The notes under the pieces were generated by a model. That model did not search any database, had not been told where the DNA came from, and was given only the letters and a program-made list of their open reading frames with translations. Shown in pieces: positions 1-9,713 of a DNA stretch of 9,713 bases. Source of the DNA: Rhodopirellula sp. (GTDB taxonomy: Bacteria; Planctomycetota; Planctomycetia; Pirellulales; Pirellulaceae); assembly GCA_002712845.1 (NCBI GenBank), contig PAUV01000048.1, positions 7,845 through 17,557 of the forward strand. Reading direction: 5' to 3'. Position numbers and translations under genes: made by a program. The number at the start of each line of letters is the position of its first letter. Position 1 is the stretch's first letter.

Positions 1-737
1 TCTGCTGCAACCGTGGTTTTCATCACGACTGTTCCTCGCGGCCTAGCCAATTGTAATGCTAAGGGTAACCCCGTCACGGATCCTGTGCAGTCCACCACTA
101 AATCGAACTCCTTCTCACAAACGAGGTCTTTTAACAGAGTTGTCTTGATTCCCAATCCACGAAACCTTGCTAGTTTCAGCTCGTATTTTCCAACCACCTG
201 AATATTTTTTGCTTTCTGTGAGATTGCCTGGGCACATAAATTTGCCAAACGCCCATCTCCTAACACGATCGCATTTTGAATTTTCGAGAGTTCGACTTGC
301 TGTTGAATCTGCAAAGCTGCTGCCAAGGGCTCGATAAGAACAGCTTGGTCATCACTGACAGAATCCGGTACCAGATGCAAACTTGCCTGTGGGATAGCGA
401 CGTGGTCAGCAAAAGCACCGTCATGTTCATGGATACCTACGACGGTTCGCTGGGCACAGTGGTTACCAAGTCCGGACTGGCAACGTGAACAGTGATGACA
501 ATTGCAGTTGATTTCCCCGACGACGCGAGCCCCGGCAAAACGTCCGGATGTAGCCATTCCGACGAATTCATGGCCAAGGACACCAGCAAACCCCATGTAA
601 CCTTGGGCAAGTTGCAAGTCAGTTTCGCAAATACCGGCGGCGATCACATCGACAAGGACCTCTCCTGCGAGAGGAACGGGGGATGGATGCTCGGACTGAA
701 ATCGAACTCCATTCTGGTCAAGACAGATTGCTCTCAA
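1..737 (-). CDS. Zinc-dependent medium-chain alcohol dehydrogenase-like protein (N-terminal part, cut by the window edge)
   Basis: Probable NAD(P)-dependent, zinc-containing dehydrogenase of the medium-chain (MDR) superfamily, oxidising an alcohol or polyol in the cytoplasm; the substrate cannot be read from the sequence. My reverse-strand translation stays open for 245 codons to the edge. Seen: a GroES-like catalytic domain with the Cys of GICETD (residue 37), GHE (56-57) and Glu136 in EPLAAAL as likely catalytic-zinc ligands; a structural-zinc cluster with Cys80, Cys83, Cys86 and Cys94 (C-x2-C-x2-C-x7-C); then a Rossmann fold beginning VLGDGRLA (158-165), where the third glycine of GxGxxG is Ala. 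The chosen start is a TTG at 737-735 because a GAGG sits seven bases upstream and the protein then begins with the (M)RAI expected of this family. A GTG at 782-780 is an alternative with no good ribosome binding site. About 90-100 residues are missing to the left. It is divergent from recQ. Confidence 0.9.
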   Translation of the reverse strand, partial: MRAICLDQNGVRFQSEHPSPVPLAGEVLVDVIAAGICETDLQLAQGYMGFAGVLGHEFVGMATSGRFAGARVVGEINCNCHHCSRCQSGLGNHCAQRTVVGIHEHDGAFADHVAIPQASLHLVPDSVSDDQAVLIEPLAAALQIQQQVELSKIQNAIVLGDGRLANLCAQAISQKAKNIQVVGKYELKLARFRGLGIKTTLLKDLVCEKEFDLVVDCTGSVTGLPLALQLARPRGTVVMKTTVAA

Positions 738-787
738 TTTTGGTTCCTCAAGGAGTGAATGAGGTGTAGGACAGGAGCCCACAGTCG

Positions 788-793
788 TATAAT
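788..793 (+). promoter_or_regulatory. Candidate -10 box (TATAAT) for recQ
   Basis: A perfect TATAAT lies 50 bases upstream of the recQ start codon in the 106-base divergent spacer between the dehydrogenase and recQ. No convincing -35 hexamer is seen at the usual 16-18 base distance (the region near 765-770 reads TGTAGG), and the extended -10 TG is absent. It is therefore either a weak or activator-dependent promoter or a chance match. Confidence 0.35.
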
Positions 794-843
794 CCGCCGT
801 ACTGCAAACGCCTTCGATTGACTTTTGGCTGGATTTTAGCGTC

Positions 844-3706
<2,863 letters not shown>

Positions 3707-3711
<5 letters not shown>

Positions 3712-3730
3712 TCACTGGCGGTTAGTCACT
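3707..3730. repeat. 10-base direct repeat spanning the recQ stop
   Basis: GTTAGTCACT occurs at 3707-3716, containing the recQ stop codon TAG, and again at 3721-3730, a 14-base period. It may be a simple local duplication. The second copy overlaps the -35 region of the candidate ftsH promoter, so an operator role is possible but unproven. Confidence 0.5.
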
Positions 3731-3751
3731 CAAGCCACGACTCACTACAAT
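3723..3751 (+). promoter_or_regulatory. Candidate promoter for ftsH
   Basis: A TAGTCA hexamer (3723-3728, four of six matches to TTGACA) is separated by 17 bases from TACAAT (3746-3751, five of six matches to TATAAT). It lies in the 138-base spacer after recQ and would start transcription about 90 bases before the preferred ftsH start codon. Supported only by sequence resemblance to a vegetative-type bacterial promoter. Confidence 0.35.
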
Positions 3752-3849
3752 CTAGGCAGGAATTCGTCGCAAGCAGCGAACGGGGTCCGTGACGTACCCC
3801 TCCAATGAAGGGTGTTTCACACGAACAGCAACGGCCAAAAAGGCAGGAA

Positions 3850-5919
3850 ATGGATAAGAAGTCTGAGAAAAACGATAAACCGACGCCCGAGCCTCAAGAG
3901 GGCAAGCGCGGGAACAACTCACTCATCATCGCTCTACTTTTGGCCGGTTCACTCGTGTTGTTGTTCTACAACCGGGGTGAAGAGCGTTCCGCCGTCTCTG
4001 CTAGCTTCTTTCAAACTGAGCTGGCCCGTGGAAACGTCGAGGAAGTCAGCATTGGCGAGCGAAGAGTGTATGGAACATTCAAGACGGCTCCAGACGCACC
4101 CGTGGTCGCTGCCGAAGAAGCGGCACCAAATGCCGATGATCCAAAGAAAGATGAGGAAGATAAGCCTTCTGCGGTTGCCGAAGAAAAGAAATACTTGAAG
4201 ACGTTCTACTTCAATCGTTCAACGGATGCAGGGGCTGCCGTTGAACTTGAGAATCAGCTGAAAGCTGGGAAAGTCGAGTACACGTACCTTGAACCCGACA
4301 ACACCCAACAAATCATTTACTTCATTGCCTTGATTGGTCTGCCGCTGGCGATCCTGTTCTTCCTGTTCATGATGTTGCGACGAACCAAGAGCGACATCAT
4401 GGGAGGCGGCTTTTTATCAGGATTCAGCAAGAGTCCTGCGAAGAAGTTCGAAGCCAACGAGAAAATGGTGACATTTGATGATGTTGCTGGGCTTGAAGGT
4501 GTCAAAGCAGACTTGCAAGAGATCGTAGACTTTCTCAAGACTCCCGGAAAATTCCAAAAGCTCGGCGGCCGGGTTCCCAAGGGCGTACTGCTGAATGGAC
4601 CTCCCGGTACTGGAAAGACGCTGTTGGCAAGAGCAGTGGCTGGAGAGGCGGATGTGCCATTCTTTTCGGTGAACGGCAGCGAATTCATTCAGATGTTTGT
4701 GGGAGTTGGTGCAAGTCGAGTCCGCGACCTGTTTAAGACAGCGAAAGAGCAAAGCCCGGCGATCATTTTCATCGACGAGATTGATGCCGTCGGTCGTCAG
4801 CGGGGTGCCGGCCTCGGTGGCGGACATGACGAGCGTGAGCAAACATTGAATCAGATCCTTGGCGAGATGGATGGCTTTTCAGGAAGCCAGGCAGTCATCG
4901 TGGTTGCAGCAACGAATCGCCCTGACGTGCTTGATCCAGCTCTCTTGCGTCCCGGAAGATTTGACCGCCACATTACTGTGGGTCGCCCCACGATGAAGGG
5001 GCGGGAAGCGATTTTCAAAGTGCACGTTCGTGACGTACCCTTGGCAGACGATGTTGACTTGAGACGTCTTGCCGCGGGCACTGTCGGCCTGACTGGTGCT
5101 GACATTCGCAACATGGTGAACGAAGCTGCGTTGTGGGCGGCTCGGCACGATAAGAAAATTGTGGACATGAGCGATTTTGACAATGCCCGAGATAAGATTC
5201 TGATGGGCGCCAAACGCGAAGAAGTACTACAAGACAGTGAAAAGGAGAAGACAGCCTATCACGAGGCTGGTCATACACTCACCGCTTGGCACTTGGACGG
5301 TGCACACATCGTTCACAAGGTCACGATCATTCCACGTGGTCGAGCTCTTGGCGTCACCCAGTATGTTCCCAATGAAGATCGTCTGAGTATTAGCAAACGG
5401 GAGCTAGATCACCAATTGATCGTGTTACTCGGTGGTCGTGCCGCGGAAAAAATCATTTACAACGAAACCTGCGTGGGTGCAGAAAATGATCTGGAGCGAG
5501 CTACCAGCATCGCCCGTAGGATGGTGACCCACTGGGGGATGAGTCCAAAAATTGGCCCTGTCAGTTACAAGACGAGCGATGAAGATCCTTTTCTTGGCCG
5601 CGAGATCCACCAATCACGCCAGTTCAGTGAACACACGCAGGAATTGATCGACGAAGAGGTCGGACGAATTCTTCTGGAAGCTGATCAGAAAGCCGAGCAA
5701 TTACTCCGAGAACACCGCGATGACCTGGAAAGCATCACGCGATCGCTGCTGGAACACGAGGAACTTGGTGAAGCTGACCTGACAGAATTGATTGGACCAT
5801 CGATCCAATCACGCACTCAATCGAAGAGTGAAGACTCAGAAACGGCGGAGACATTGGCTCCCGATGGCTCCGATGCACCCAAGCCTGATGTAGTCACTAA
5901 GACGGATCAGCAGTCGTGA
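3850..5919 (+). CDS. ftsH: ATP-dependent zinc metalloprotease FtsH
   Basis: Membrane-anchored AAA+ protease that forms a hexamer, extracts and degrades misfolded membrane proteins and short-lived cytoplasmic regulators. Numbered from the ATG at 3850: transmembrane helix at about 23-40, an extracytoplasmic domain of about 114 residues, a second helix at about 155-176, pore motif FVG (283-285), Walker A GPPGTGKT (250-257), Walker B IIFIDEID (305-312), second region of homology with arginine fingers at 367 and 370, zinc site HEAGH (471-475), third zinc ligand Asp547, and an acidic polar tail. The frame is open from an ATG at 3805, but 3850 is preferred: it follows an AGG six bases upstream, while 3805 has no ribosome binding site. 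The extracytoplasmic domain carries an Ala/Glu/Asp/Lys-rich stretch of about 35 residues, which makes the protein (689 residues) longer than E. coli FtsH. rsgA follows after 50 bases. Confidence 0.97.
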   Translation: MDKKSEKNDKPTPEPQEGKRGNNSLIIALLLAGSLVLLFYNRGEERSAVSASFFQTELARGNVEEVSIGERRVYGTFKTAPDAPVVAAEEAAPNADDPKKDEEDKPSAVAEEKKYLKTFYFNRSTDAGAAVELENQLKAGKVEYTYLEPDNTQQIIYFIALIGLPLAILFFLFMMLRRTKSDIMGGGFLSGFSKSPAKKFEANEKMVTFDDVAGLEGVKADLQEIVDFLKTPGKFQKLGGRVPKGVLLNGPPGTGKTLLARAVAGEADVPFFSVNGSEFIQMFVGVGASRVRDLFKTAKEQSPAIIFIDEIDAVGRQRGAGLGGGHDEREQTLNQILGEMDGFSGSQAVIVVAATNRPDVLDPALLRPGRFDRHITVGRPTMKGREAIFKVHVRDVPLADDVDLRRLAAGTVGLTGADIRNMVNEAALWAARHDKKIVDMSDFDNARDKILMGAKREEVLQDSEKEKTAYHEAGHTLTAWHLDGAHIVHKVTIIPRGRALGVTQYVPNEDRLSISKRELDHQLIVLLGGRAAEKIIYNETCVGAENDLERATSIARRMVTHWGMSPKIGPVSYKTSDEDPFLGREIHQSRQFSEHTQELIDEEVGRILLEADQKAEQLLREHRDDLESITRSLLEHEELGEADLTELIGPSIQSRTQSKSEDSETAETLAPDGSDAPKPDVVTKTDQQS

Positions 5920-5969
5920 GAAGGAGATTGACGCAACTAACTCGAAGACGCTGTCGTCACTGATATTCC

Positions 5970-7094
5970 ATGGGCAAAAAGCGTCAAAAGCAGAGAACTG
6001 ATTTTCGAAAGAAATATCAGGGCCGTGTGCGGAAGGGAGACCTGACTCGCGAGTTCCGAACAGGTGACGCGGACAGCTTGGCAGATGTTTCGCAGAGTGA
6101 ACGCGTCAGTGGTAAAGGCGAGTTGACGCGAAAACGCACCGTTCAATCCACGAATAAAAATGACCAACAGGTCAGCAGTGGTGAATTAAAAAAAGGTCGC
6201 GTCGTCAGTGTCCACGGCTTGAAAAGTCGCGTCTTGGCGGATGATGGAGAAGTCTATGATTGCGCTGTACGGCAGGTACTGAAATCGCTCAGCATCGAGC
6301 AACGCAGTATTGTGGTTGCCGGAGACGATGTACTGATACGAGCTGACTCGCCTTTGGATGGAGTGATCGAAGAAGTCAAACCCAGACGTGGTGTCATTAG
6401 CCGAACCAGTCGCGGGCAACAACATGTTCTGGTCGCCAATGTTGACTATTTGCTGATCATTACAAGCGCCGCTGAACCCGGCCTGAAACCAGCGTTGATT
6501 GATCGCTTCCTGTTGACAGCGCAACAATGCGATCTGGAACCAGTAGTGGTCGTCAATAAGGTCGATCTTGTTGATAGTGTCGAACTGCAGCCAATGCTTG
6601 GTGTTTATGCGGCAATGGGCTTTCGGGTTTTGATGACTTCAGCGGAAACAGGTATCAACATCTCCTATCTGCGCTGCCTGCTGCAGGGAAAGCAAACGGC
6701 CGTGACCGGGCAAAGTGGTGTGGGCAAAAGCAGCCTACTGAATGCAATCCAACCCGGTCTCGGTCTTGCAGTTGCGACCGTCAGTCAGGATAACGACAAA
6801 GGTCGACACACAACGACGGCGGCCCGACTGATTCCGCTGGAAGGTGGAGGAGCAGTTTTTGACACGCCCGGTATTCGGCAATTCCAACTCTGGGACATTT
6901 CCGCGAGCGAGGTCGCTGGACTGATGCCAGATCTACGTCCCTACGTGAGCGCATGCCGATACCCAGACTGTCTTCACCTCAGCGAAGATGAATGTGCTGT
7001 CAAAGATGCTGTTGCAGATGGTCGTATCGATGCACGTCGCTATGACGCATATTGCCATTTGCTCGAAGATGACTTGATGAGTGAAGCCAAATAA
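5970..7094 (+). CDS. rsgA: Small ribosomal subunit biogenesis GTPase RsgA
   Basis: Circularly permuted GTPase that binds the nearly mature 30S subunit and acts as a late assembly checkpoint, releasing on GTP hydrolysis. Seen: a basic N-terminal tail of about 72 residues, an OB-fold RNA-binding domain at about 75-140, then GTPase motifs in the permuted order G4 NKVD (196-199), G5 SAETG (224-228), G1 GQSGVGKSS (247-255), a switch region with TTT near 281-283, and G3 DTPG (298-301). The C-terminal zinc knuckle is Cys329-x4-Cys334-x-His336-x5-Cys342, exactly the family pattern. The 374 residues compare with about 350 in E. coli. An in-frame TGA at 5961-5963 makes the ATG at 5970 the first possible ATG start; there is no ribosome binding site just before it. 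An AAGGAG sits about 44 bases upstream, too far to serve this start. Likely co-transcribed with ftsH. Confidence 0.97.
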   Translation: MGKKRQKQRTDFRKKYQGRVRKGDLTREFRTGDADSLADVSQSERVSGKGELTRKRTVQSTNKNDQQVSSGELKKGRVVSVHGLKSRVLADDGEVYDCAVRQVLKSLSIEQRSIVVAGDDVLIRADSPLDGVIEEVKPRRGVISRTSRGQQHVLVANVDYLLIITSAAEPGLKPALIDRFLLTAQQCDLEPVVVVNKVDLVDSVELQPMLGVYAAMGFRVLMTSAETGINISYLRCLLQGKQTAVTGQSGVGKSSLLNAIQPGLGLAVATVSQDNDKGRHTTTAARLIPLEGGGAVFDTPGIRQFQLWDISASEVAGLMPDLRPYVSACRYPDCLHLSEDECAVKDAVADGRIDARRYDAYCHLLEDDLMSEAK

Positions 7095-7111
7095 CAGTGC
7101 AGAGAGATCCG

Positions 7112-7378
7112 ATGAGTACCCCAGAAAATCCATCCGAAAACAATTCACACCCATGGCTGCGAGGTGCCGCTGTCAGCGGGATTGGTGTCGTGATTGGAAT
7201 CGTTTCACTGGTTCTGTTTTGTCACGCACTCGGTCTGAATCTCCGGGACCAGGGTTGGGGATCAGGTAGTGATTCATGGAATACGAACCGCGGTGAAGTG
7301 ATCGTCTCATTCATCGGATTCGGTATTGGCACGGTCATCTTTTGGCTTGGTTTCCACCAAACGACCAAGCCCAACTAG
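7112..7378 (+). CDS. Small two-helix membrane protein of unknown function
   Basis: An 88-residue protein that I do not recognise. After a polar, Asn/Pro/Ser-rich N-terminus it has two hydrophobic segments, about residues 19-40 and 62-81, joined by a Gly/Ser/Trp/Asn-rich loop with two arginines, so it is probably a hairpin in the inner membrane. The second segment is rich in glycine (IGFGIGT), suggesting close helix packing. The ATG at 7112 is preferred, preceded by GAGA; a GTG at 7097 would add five residues. It begins 17 bases after the rsgA stop and shares its direction, so it is probably the last gene of the ftsH-rsgA transcript. No motif gives a function; a link to FtsH as a substrate or modulator is speculation. 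Its gene ends only 18 bases from the oppositely oriented VWA gene. Confidence 0.75.
   Translation: MSTPENPSENNSHPWLRGAAVSGIGVVIGIVSLVLFCHALGLNLRDQGWGSGSDSWNTNRGEVIVSFIGFGIGTVIFWLGFHQTTKPN
7344..7371. terminator. Perfect 8-base inverted repeat at convergent gene ends (possible terminator or 3' stabiliser)
   Basis: GGCTTGGT (7344-7351) and its exact complement ACCAAGCC (7364-7371) flank a 12-base loop, inside the last codons of the small membrane protein gene. An alternative inner hairpin TTGGT/ACCAA with a 4-base loop is also possible at 7347-7360. There is no T-run after the stem on either strand, so it is not a classic intrinsic terminator. Its position, five bases before the stop of one gene and about 25 beyond the stop of the opposing one, is where a transcript end would be expected. 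Confidence 0.35.
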
Positions 7379-7396
7379 TCACATGGTCATTTGCGT

Positions 7397-9133
7397 CTAG
7401 GCGATGATATCGCGGCGATTTTGGACATAGTCCCAAAGAACGAAGCGGTCGAGATCGCGACCGCTAGTGAAAAATACACGGCCCTTCGTCGTCTGTGCCA
7501 ATCGTTGTGCGAAGCGAATATCTTCTTGGCTCTGTGACCAACTCGGAATCAGAAAGATATTGATCGTGATGTCGTTCTTACTGCAAAGCATCGCCTCTCG
7601 CATCGTTGCCTGCTCGGTGCGGGGATCAGGTGGATACAGCATGTAGAGCTTTTCATCTTCGAAATGAGCTGTTGGCAATCCGTCTGTGATCAAGACAATT
7701 TGCCGGTTTGGAGTATCACAATTGGCAAGGTTTTTACGAGCGAGTTGTAGAGAATGCTGGATATTCGTAAAGTGTGGATGAACTTCCTGCTCGCTGATGT
7801 TTGGATCGCTCATATCTGCCCATAGCTGGACCCATGGATCATGGATTGTCACGGGTTTCGGCATCATGTTGATGATCTCTCCGGGCGCCCTGAGTTTGGC
7901 GAAGGTGAACATTTCAATGAACCGTAGAAAGTCACCTGGATACTCCGTCTGGATGAGTCCTTGCAACGCCAGTGCCATCCTCTTCACATTGATGTACTGT
8001 CCATCGTAGCGCATGGAACCACTCATATCCATAATGACACAGGTGGCGCACTTTGGATGATTTCGTGTCTTGTGAACCTCAATATCATCTGGACGCAAAC
8101 GAATGGGGCGGGAGTCTCCCTGTCTTAACAAAGCGTTGATCACGGTCTGCGGCAAGTCAATATTGGCGACACTGTCTCCGAACTCGTAGGGCTTGGTCTG
8201 TTGCAACTCAACCGCTCCCTCACCAACGACATCACCTTCATGACGGCCGCTTCGGGACTCCTGCAATTCGCTGAAGATTCTCTCCAGTAGCCTTCCCTGA
8301 AAAACGCGATAAGCCTGAGGTGTGAGACGGAACGCCCCGTTTTTTTCTGGATCTTTTTCAAGACCCTGCCTCTCAGCTTGCTCTCGAATCATGTTCTCGA
8401 CCTGATTCCGCATTTCTTCGAGCTGCTGCATATCTGAAGGCTGTGCAAACTCACCCAACAGATCCATATCGATAACGCCAATTTGGGCGGTCTTGGATGC
8501 CTGATCGATCTGCTTCAGAAGTTCATCGATTTTTTCCAACTCTTCCTTCACCTCCAGCGCAGTCGTGATCGACATCGACTCACTACCCGTAAAATCGTAC
8601 TTACTCCCAAGTTCTTCGATGTTGTGTTTATCTTCCATCCGCTGCCCCACCTGCAGCAGACCACGGGCAAGAGGACCAGTGTCGTCATCGACGCGGTACC
8701 AAAGCCTCTCAAGCATGTAAGGTTGTTCGTGAACAACAGCCTCCTTGAATGCCTTTTCCATGGGTTTGGGAACTCGCAGGTTCTGAGCGGCACCGCGGAA
8801 CGCCTTTCTTGCCTTTTTCTGAACGCTTCGACTTTCGTACGTCGCAAGAATTTTCCGCTTTCGCTCTTCAAGCATCGCACGGAGCATATCCAGACTGGGT
8901 CCCATCCCCGCAATTTGGCTAGGATCCAACTTCACCGCCCTCGCTAACTCTTCCTCAGACAAATCTTGATAGCTGCCGTACATCAGAGCCTGCTCGAACG
9001 CCGGTGAAACCAGATCGGGCGGTGGTTGTGTGGGTGGCGGAAACTGTACCGGGTCGTACTTCTGATAGGAATGAATGACTCCACCAGGCCGATAAATCCG
9101 ATCTCTCCCGAGACGCTTTTCCTCAAATTTCAT
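7397..9133 (-). CDS. VWA-domain protein, partner of the adjacent AAA+ ATPase
   Basis: A 578-residue cytoplasmic protein with a C-terminal von Willebrand factor A domain, the likely partner of the ATPase encoded just upstream. Numbered from the ATG at 9133-9131: a proline-rich N-terminal segment (about 30-41), a mainly helical middle with charged, possibly coiled-coil stretches near 193-211 and 230-258, then the VWA domain from about 362. The metal-ion-dependent adhesion site looks complete: DMSGS (369-373), Thr456 in HFTNIQ, and Asp484 in LITDG. The protein ends in a basic [10 protein letters not shown] tail. No signal peptide or membrane helix is seen. The frame is open up to 9199, but the 9133 start is chosen because it overlaps the end of the upstream gene by only 11 bases, typical of translational coupling. 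Known parallels (RavA-ViaA, NorQ-NorD, BchI-BchD) suggest metal-dependent client binding; the client here is unknown. Confidence 0.85.
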   Translation of the reverse strand: MKFEEKRLGRDRIYRPGGVIHSYQKYDPVQFPPPTQPPPDLVSPAFEQALMYGSYQDLSEEELARAVKLDPSQIAGMGPSLDMLRAMLEERKRKILATYESRSVQKKARKAFRGAAQNLRVPKPMEKAFKEAVVHEQPYMLERLWYRVDDDTGPLARGLLQVGQRMEDKHNIEELGSKYDFTGSESMSITTALEVKEELEKIDELLKQIDQASKTAQIGVIDMDLLGEFAQPSDMQQLEEMRNQVENMIREQAERQGLEKDPEKNGAFRLTPQAYRVFQGRLLERIFSELQESRSGRHEGDVVGEGAVELQQTKPYEFGDSVANIDLPQTVINALLRQGDSRPIRLRPDDIEVHKTRNHPKCATCVIMDMSGSMRYDGQYINVKRMALALQGLIQTEYPGDFLRFIEMFTFAKLRAPGEIINMMPKPVTIHDPWVQLWADMSDPNISEQEVHPHFTNIQHSLQLARKNLANCDTPNRQIVLITDGLPTAHFEDEKLYMLYPPDPRTEQATMREAMLCSKNDITINIFLIPSWSQSQEDIRFAQRLAQTTKGRVFFTSGRDLDRFVLWDYVQNRRDIIA

Positions 9134-9713
9134 ATTCAATTTTACCGTGGCGCTGACTGCGACTGATTTTTTCCATGCTATACAAACCTGCGAGTACAAA
9201 CTCCACGCAACTCGCTCTGACAGCCTCGCTTTCGCTCGCGTTCACTTCGAACGCCATGTCCCATGCCGGAGGTACTTTCTTCAGACGCTCCGCATACTCC
9301 TTGCTGGGCAGCAAGTCACCGACTTCCACCCGAACGCCACCACGGAAAATCTCGGCAATGGCGCCCAATCCATGTTCCTCAACATATTCATTGAAAACGA
9401 TTTTGATCGCCTCCGCAGTGACTGCTTCCAAAACTTGTCGCTCACTCATCTGATGTGTGCCCATCAGATCTAACTCAAGTTTGCCCAATGAACTGGAATG
9501 AAGGTGCCCGAAGTCGCTGATCCGCGGCGCTGCGGGTTGCTCACCATGAATGATTCCACGATGACGGGCTGAGGCGATCAACGTGCGAAAATTCGCCAAT
9601 GAGAATCGGGCAGAAACACCAGAGTCCTGATCAATGTATTTGCTGTGTCGAGCCTGGTTCGTGATCTCCTCAATGATCTGATACATGAAGTAGGGAACAA
9701 CCACGGGATAGTC
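9123..9713 (-). CDS. MoxR/magnesium-chelatase-type AAA+ ATPase (C-terminal part, cut by the window edge)
   Basis: C-terminal 196 residues of a protein whose start lies beyond the right edge. The ATP-binding core (Walker A and B) is outside the window, so the ATPase assignment rests on the tail and on the partner gene. The visible part starts [12 protein letters not shown], followed by a helical segment and [11 protein letters not shown], which resembles the sensor-2 region of MoxR/BchI-like AAA+ proteins, with the Arg of SAR a candidate sensor-2 arginine. A long, mostly helical and charged tail ends in GKIEYEI. A GTG at 9704 is in frame, but the reading frame continues through it to the edge with no stop, so this is an internal codon. 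The stop codon overlaps the start of the VWA gene by 11 bases, so the two products are expected in matched amounts. Sigma-54-activator-like annotation is an alternative for this family. Confidence 0.65.
   Translation of the reverse strand, partial: DYPVVVPYFMYQIIEEITNQARHSKYIDQDSGVSARFSLANFRTLIASARHRGIIHGEQPAAPRISDFGHLHSSSLGKLELDLMGTHQMSERQVLEAVTAEAIKIVFNEYVEEHGLGAIAEIFRGGVRVEVGDLLPSKEYAERLKKVPPAWDMAFEVNASESEAVRASCVEFVLAGLYSMEKISRSQRHGKIEYEI

Noticed and set aside
13..758. Three plus-strand open frames of 62-88 codons at the left end
   Set aside because: They lie opposite a continuous minus-strand frame with clear zinc-dehydrogenase motifs; their own translations show no family features.
3796..3818. 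Possible hairpin (CCCT/AGGG) before ftsH as a recQ terminator
   Set aside because: Only four base pairs and no T-run.
3805..3849. Upstream ATG at 3805 as the ftsH start
   Set aside because: No ribosome binding site precedes it, and the added 15 residues are polar and not FtsH-like; the ATG at 3850 has an AGG at suitable spacing.
7400..7412. Short palindrome GCGAT/ATCGC as a terminator
   Set aside because: The five-base stem with a three-base loop lies within the last codons of the VWA gene and is followed by only a short, interrupted T stretch; too weak to call.
8483..8947. 154-codon plus-strand frame inside the VWA gene
   Set aside because: It is antisense to a well-supported coding region and has no recognisable domain or start signal.
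9134..9199. Start of the VWA protein at 9199
   Set aside because: It would overlap the ATPase gene by 77 bases and add 22 residues read from the wrong frame of that gene; the ATG at 9133 gives a normal short overlap.

Overview
The window looks like a piece of a bacterial chromosome from a Planctomycetota-type organism, possibly a Pirellula/Rhodopirellula relative. This is an inference from several signs: intermediate GC, mostly weak ribosome binding sites, an RsgA with a long basic N-terminal tail, an FtsH with an acidic insert in its extracytoplasmic part, a very long RecQ, and an AAA+/von Willebrand (VWA) ATPase pair. No search was possible, so the phylum call is tentative. I see no mobile element, CRISPR array, tRNA or rRNA, and coding density is high.

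Layout: (1) 1-737, minus strand: the N-terminal 245 codons of a zinc-dependent medium-chain dehydrogenase that runs off the left edge. (2) 738-843: a short divergent intergenic region with a TATAAT box facing recQ. (3) 844-3711, plus: a 955-residue RecQ helicase with extra modules. (4) 3712-3849: a spacer with a 10-base direct repeat and a candidate promoter for ftsH. (5) 3850-5919, plus: the membrane AAA+ protease FtsH. (6) 5970-7094, plus: the ribosome-assembly GTPase RsgA. (7) 7112-7378, plus: a small two-helix membrane protein of unknown function. (8) 7397-9133, minus: a VWA-domain protein, overlapping by 11 bases the end of (9) 9123-9713, minus: the C-terminal part of a MoxR/magnesium-chelatase-like AAA+ ATPase cut by the right edge. 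The two converging gene sets end only 18 bases apart.

How the genes fit together: recQ, ftsH, rsgA and the small membrane gene are co-oriented. The ftsH-rsgA-small-gene part is close enough (50 and 17 bases between genes) to be one transcript serving membrane protein quality control and 30S subunit maturation. recQ sits 138 bases upstream and may have separate transcription. The minus-strand ATPase/VWA pair is almost certainly co-translated and resembles known pairs in which a ring ATPase works with a metal-binding VWA partner to remodel a client; the client is not visible here.

The window is mostly housekeeping. The points most worth checking are the added domains in RecQ, the ATPase/VWA pair, the repeated motif in the RsgA tail, and the hairpin at the convergent gene ends. 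I do not see convincing evidence of a wholly new system.
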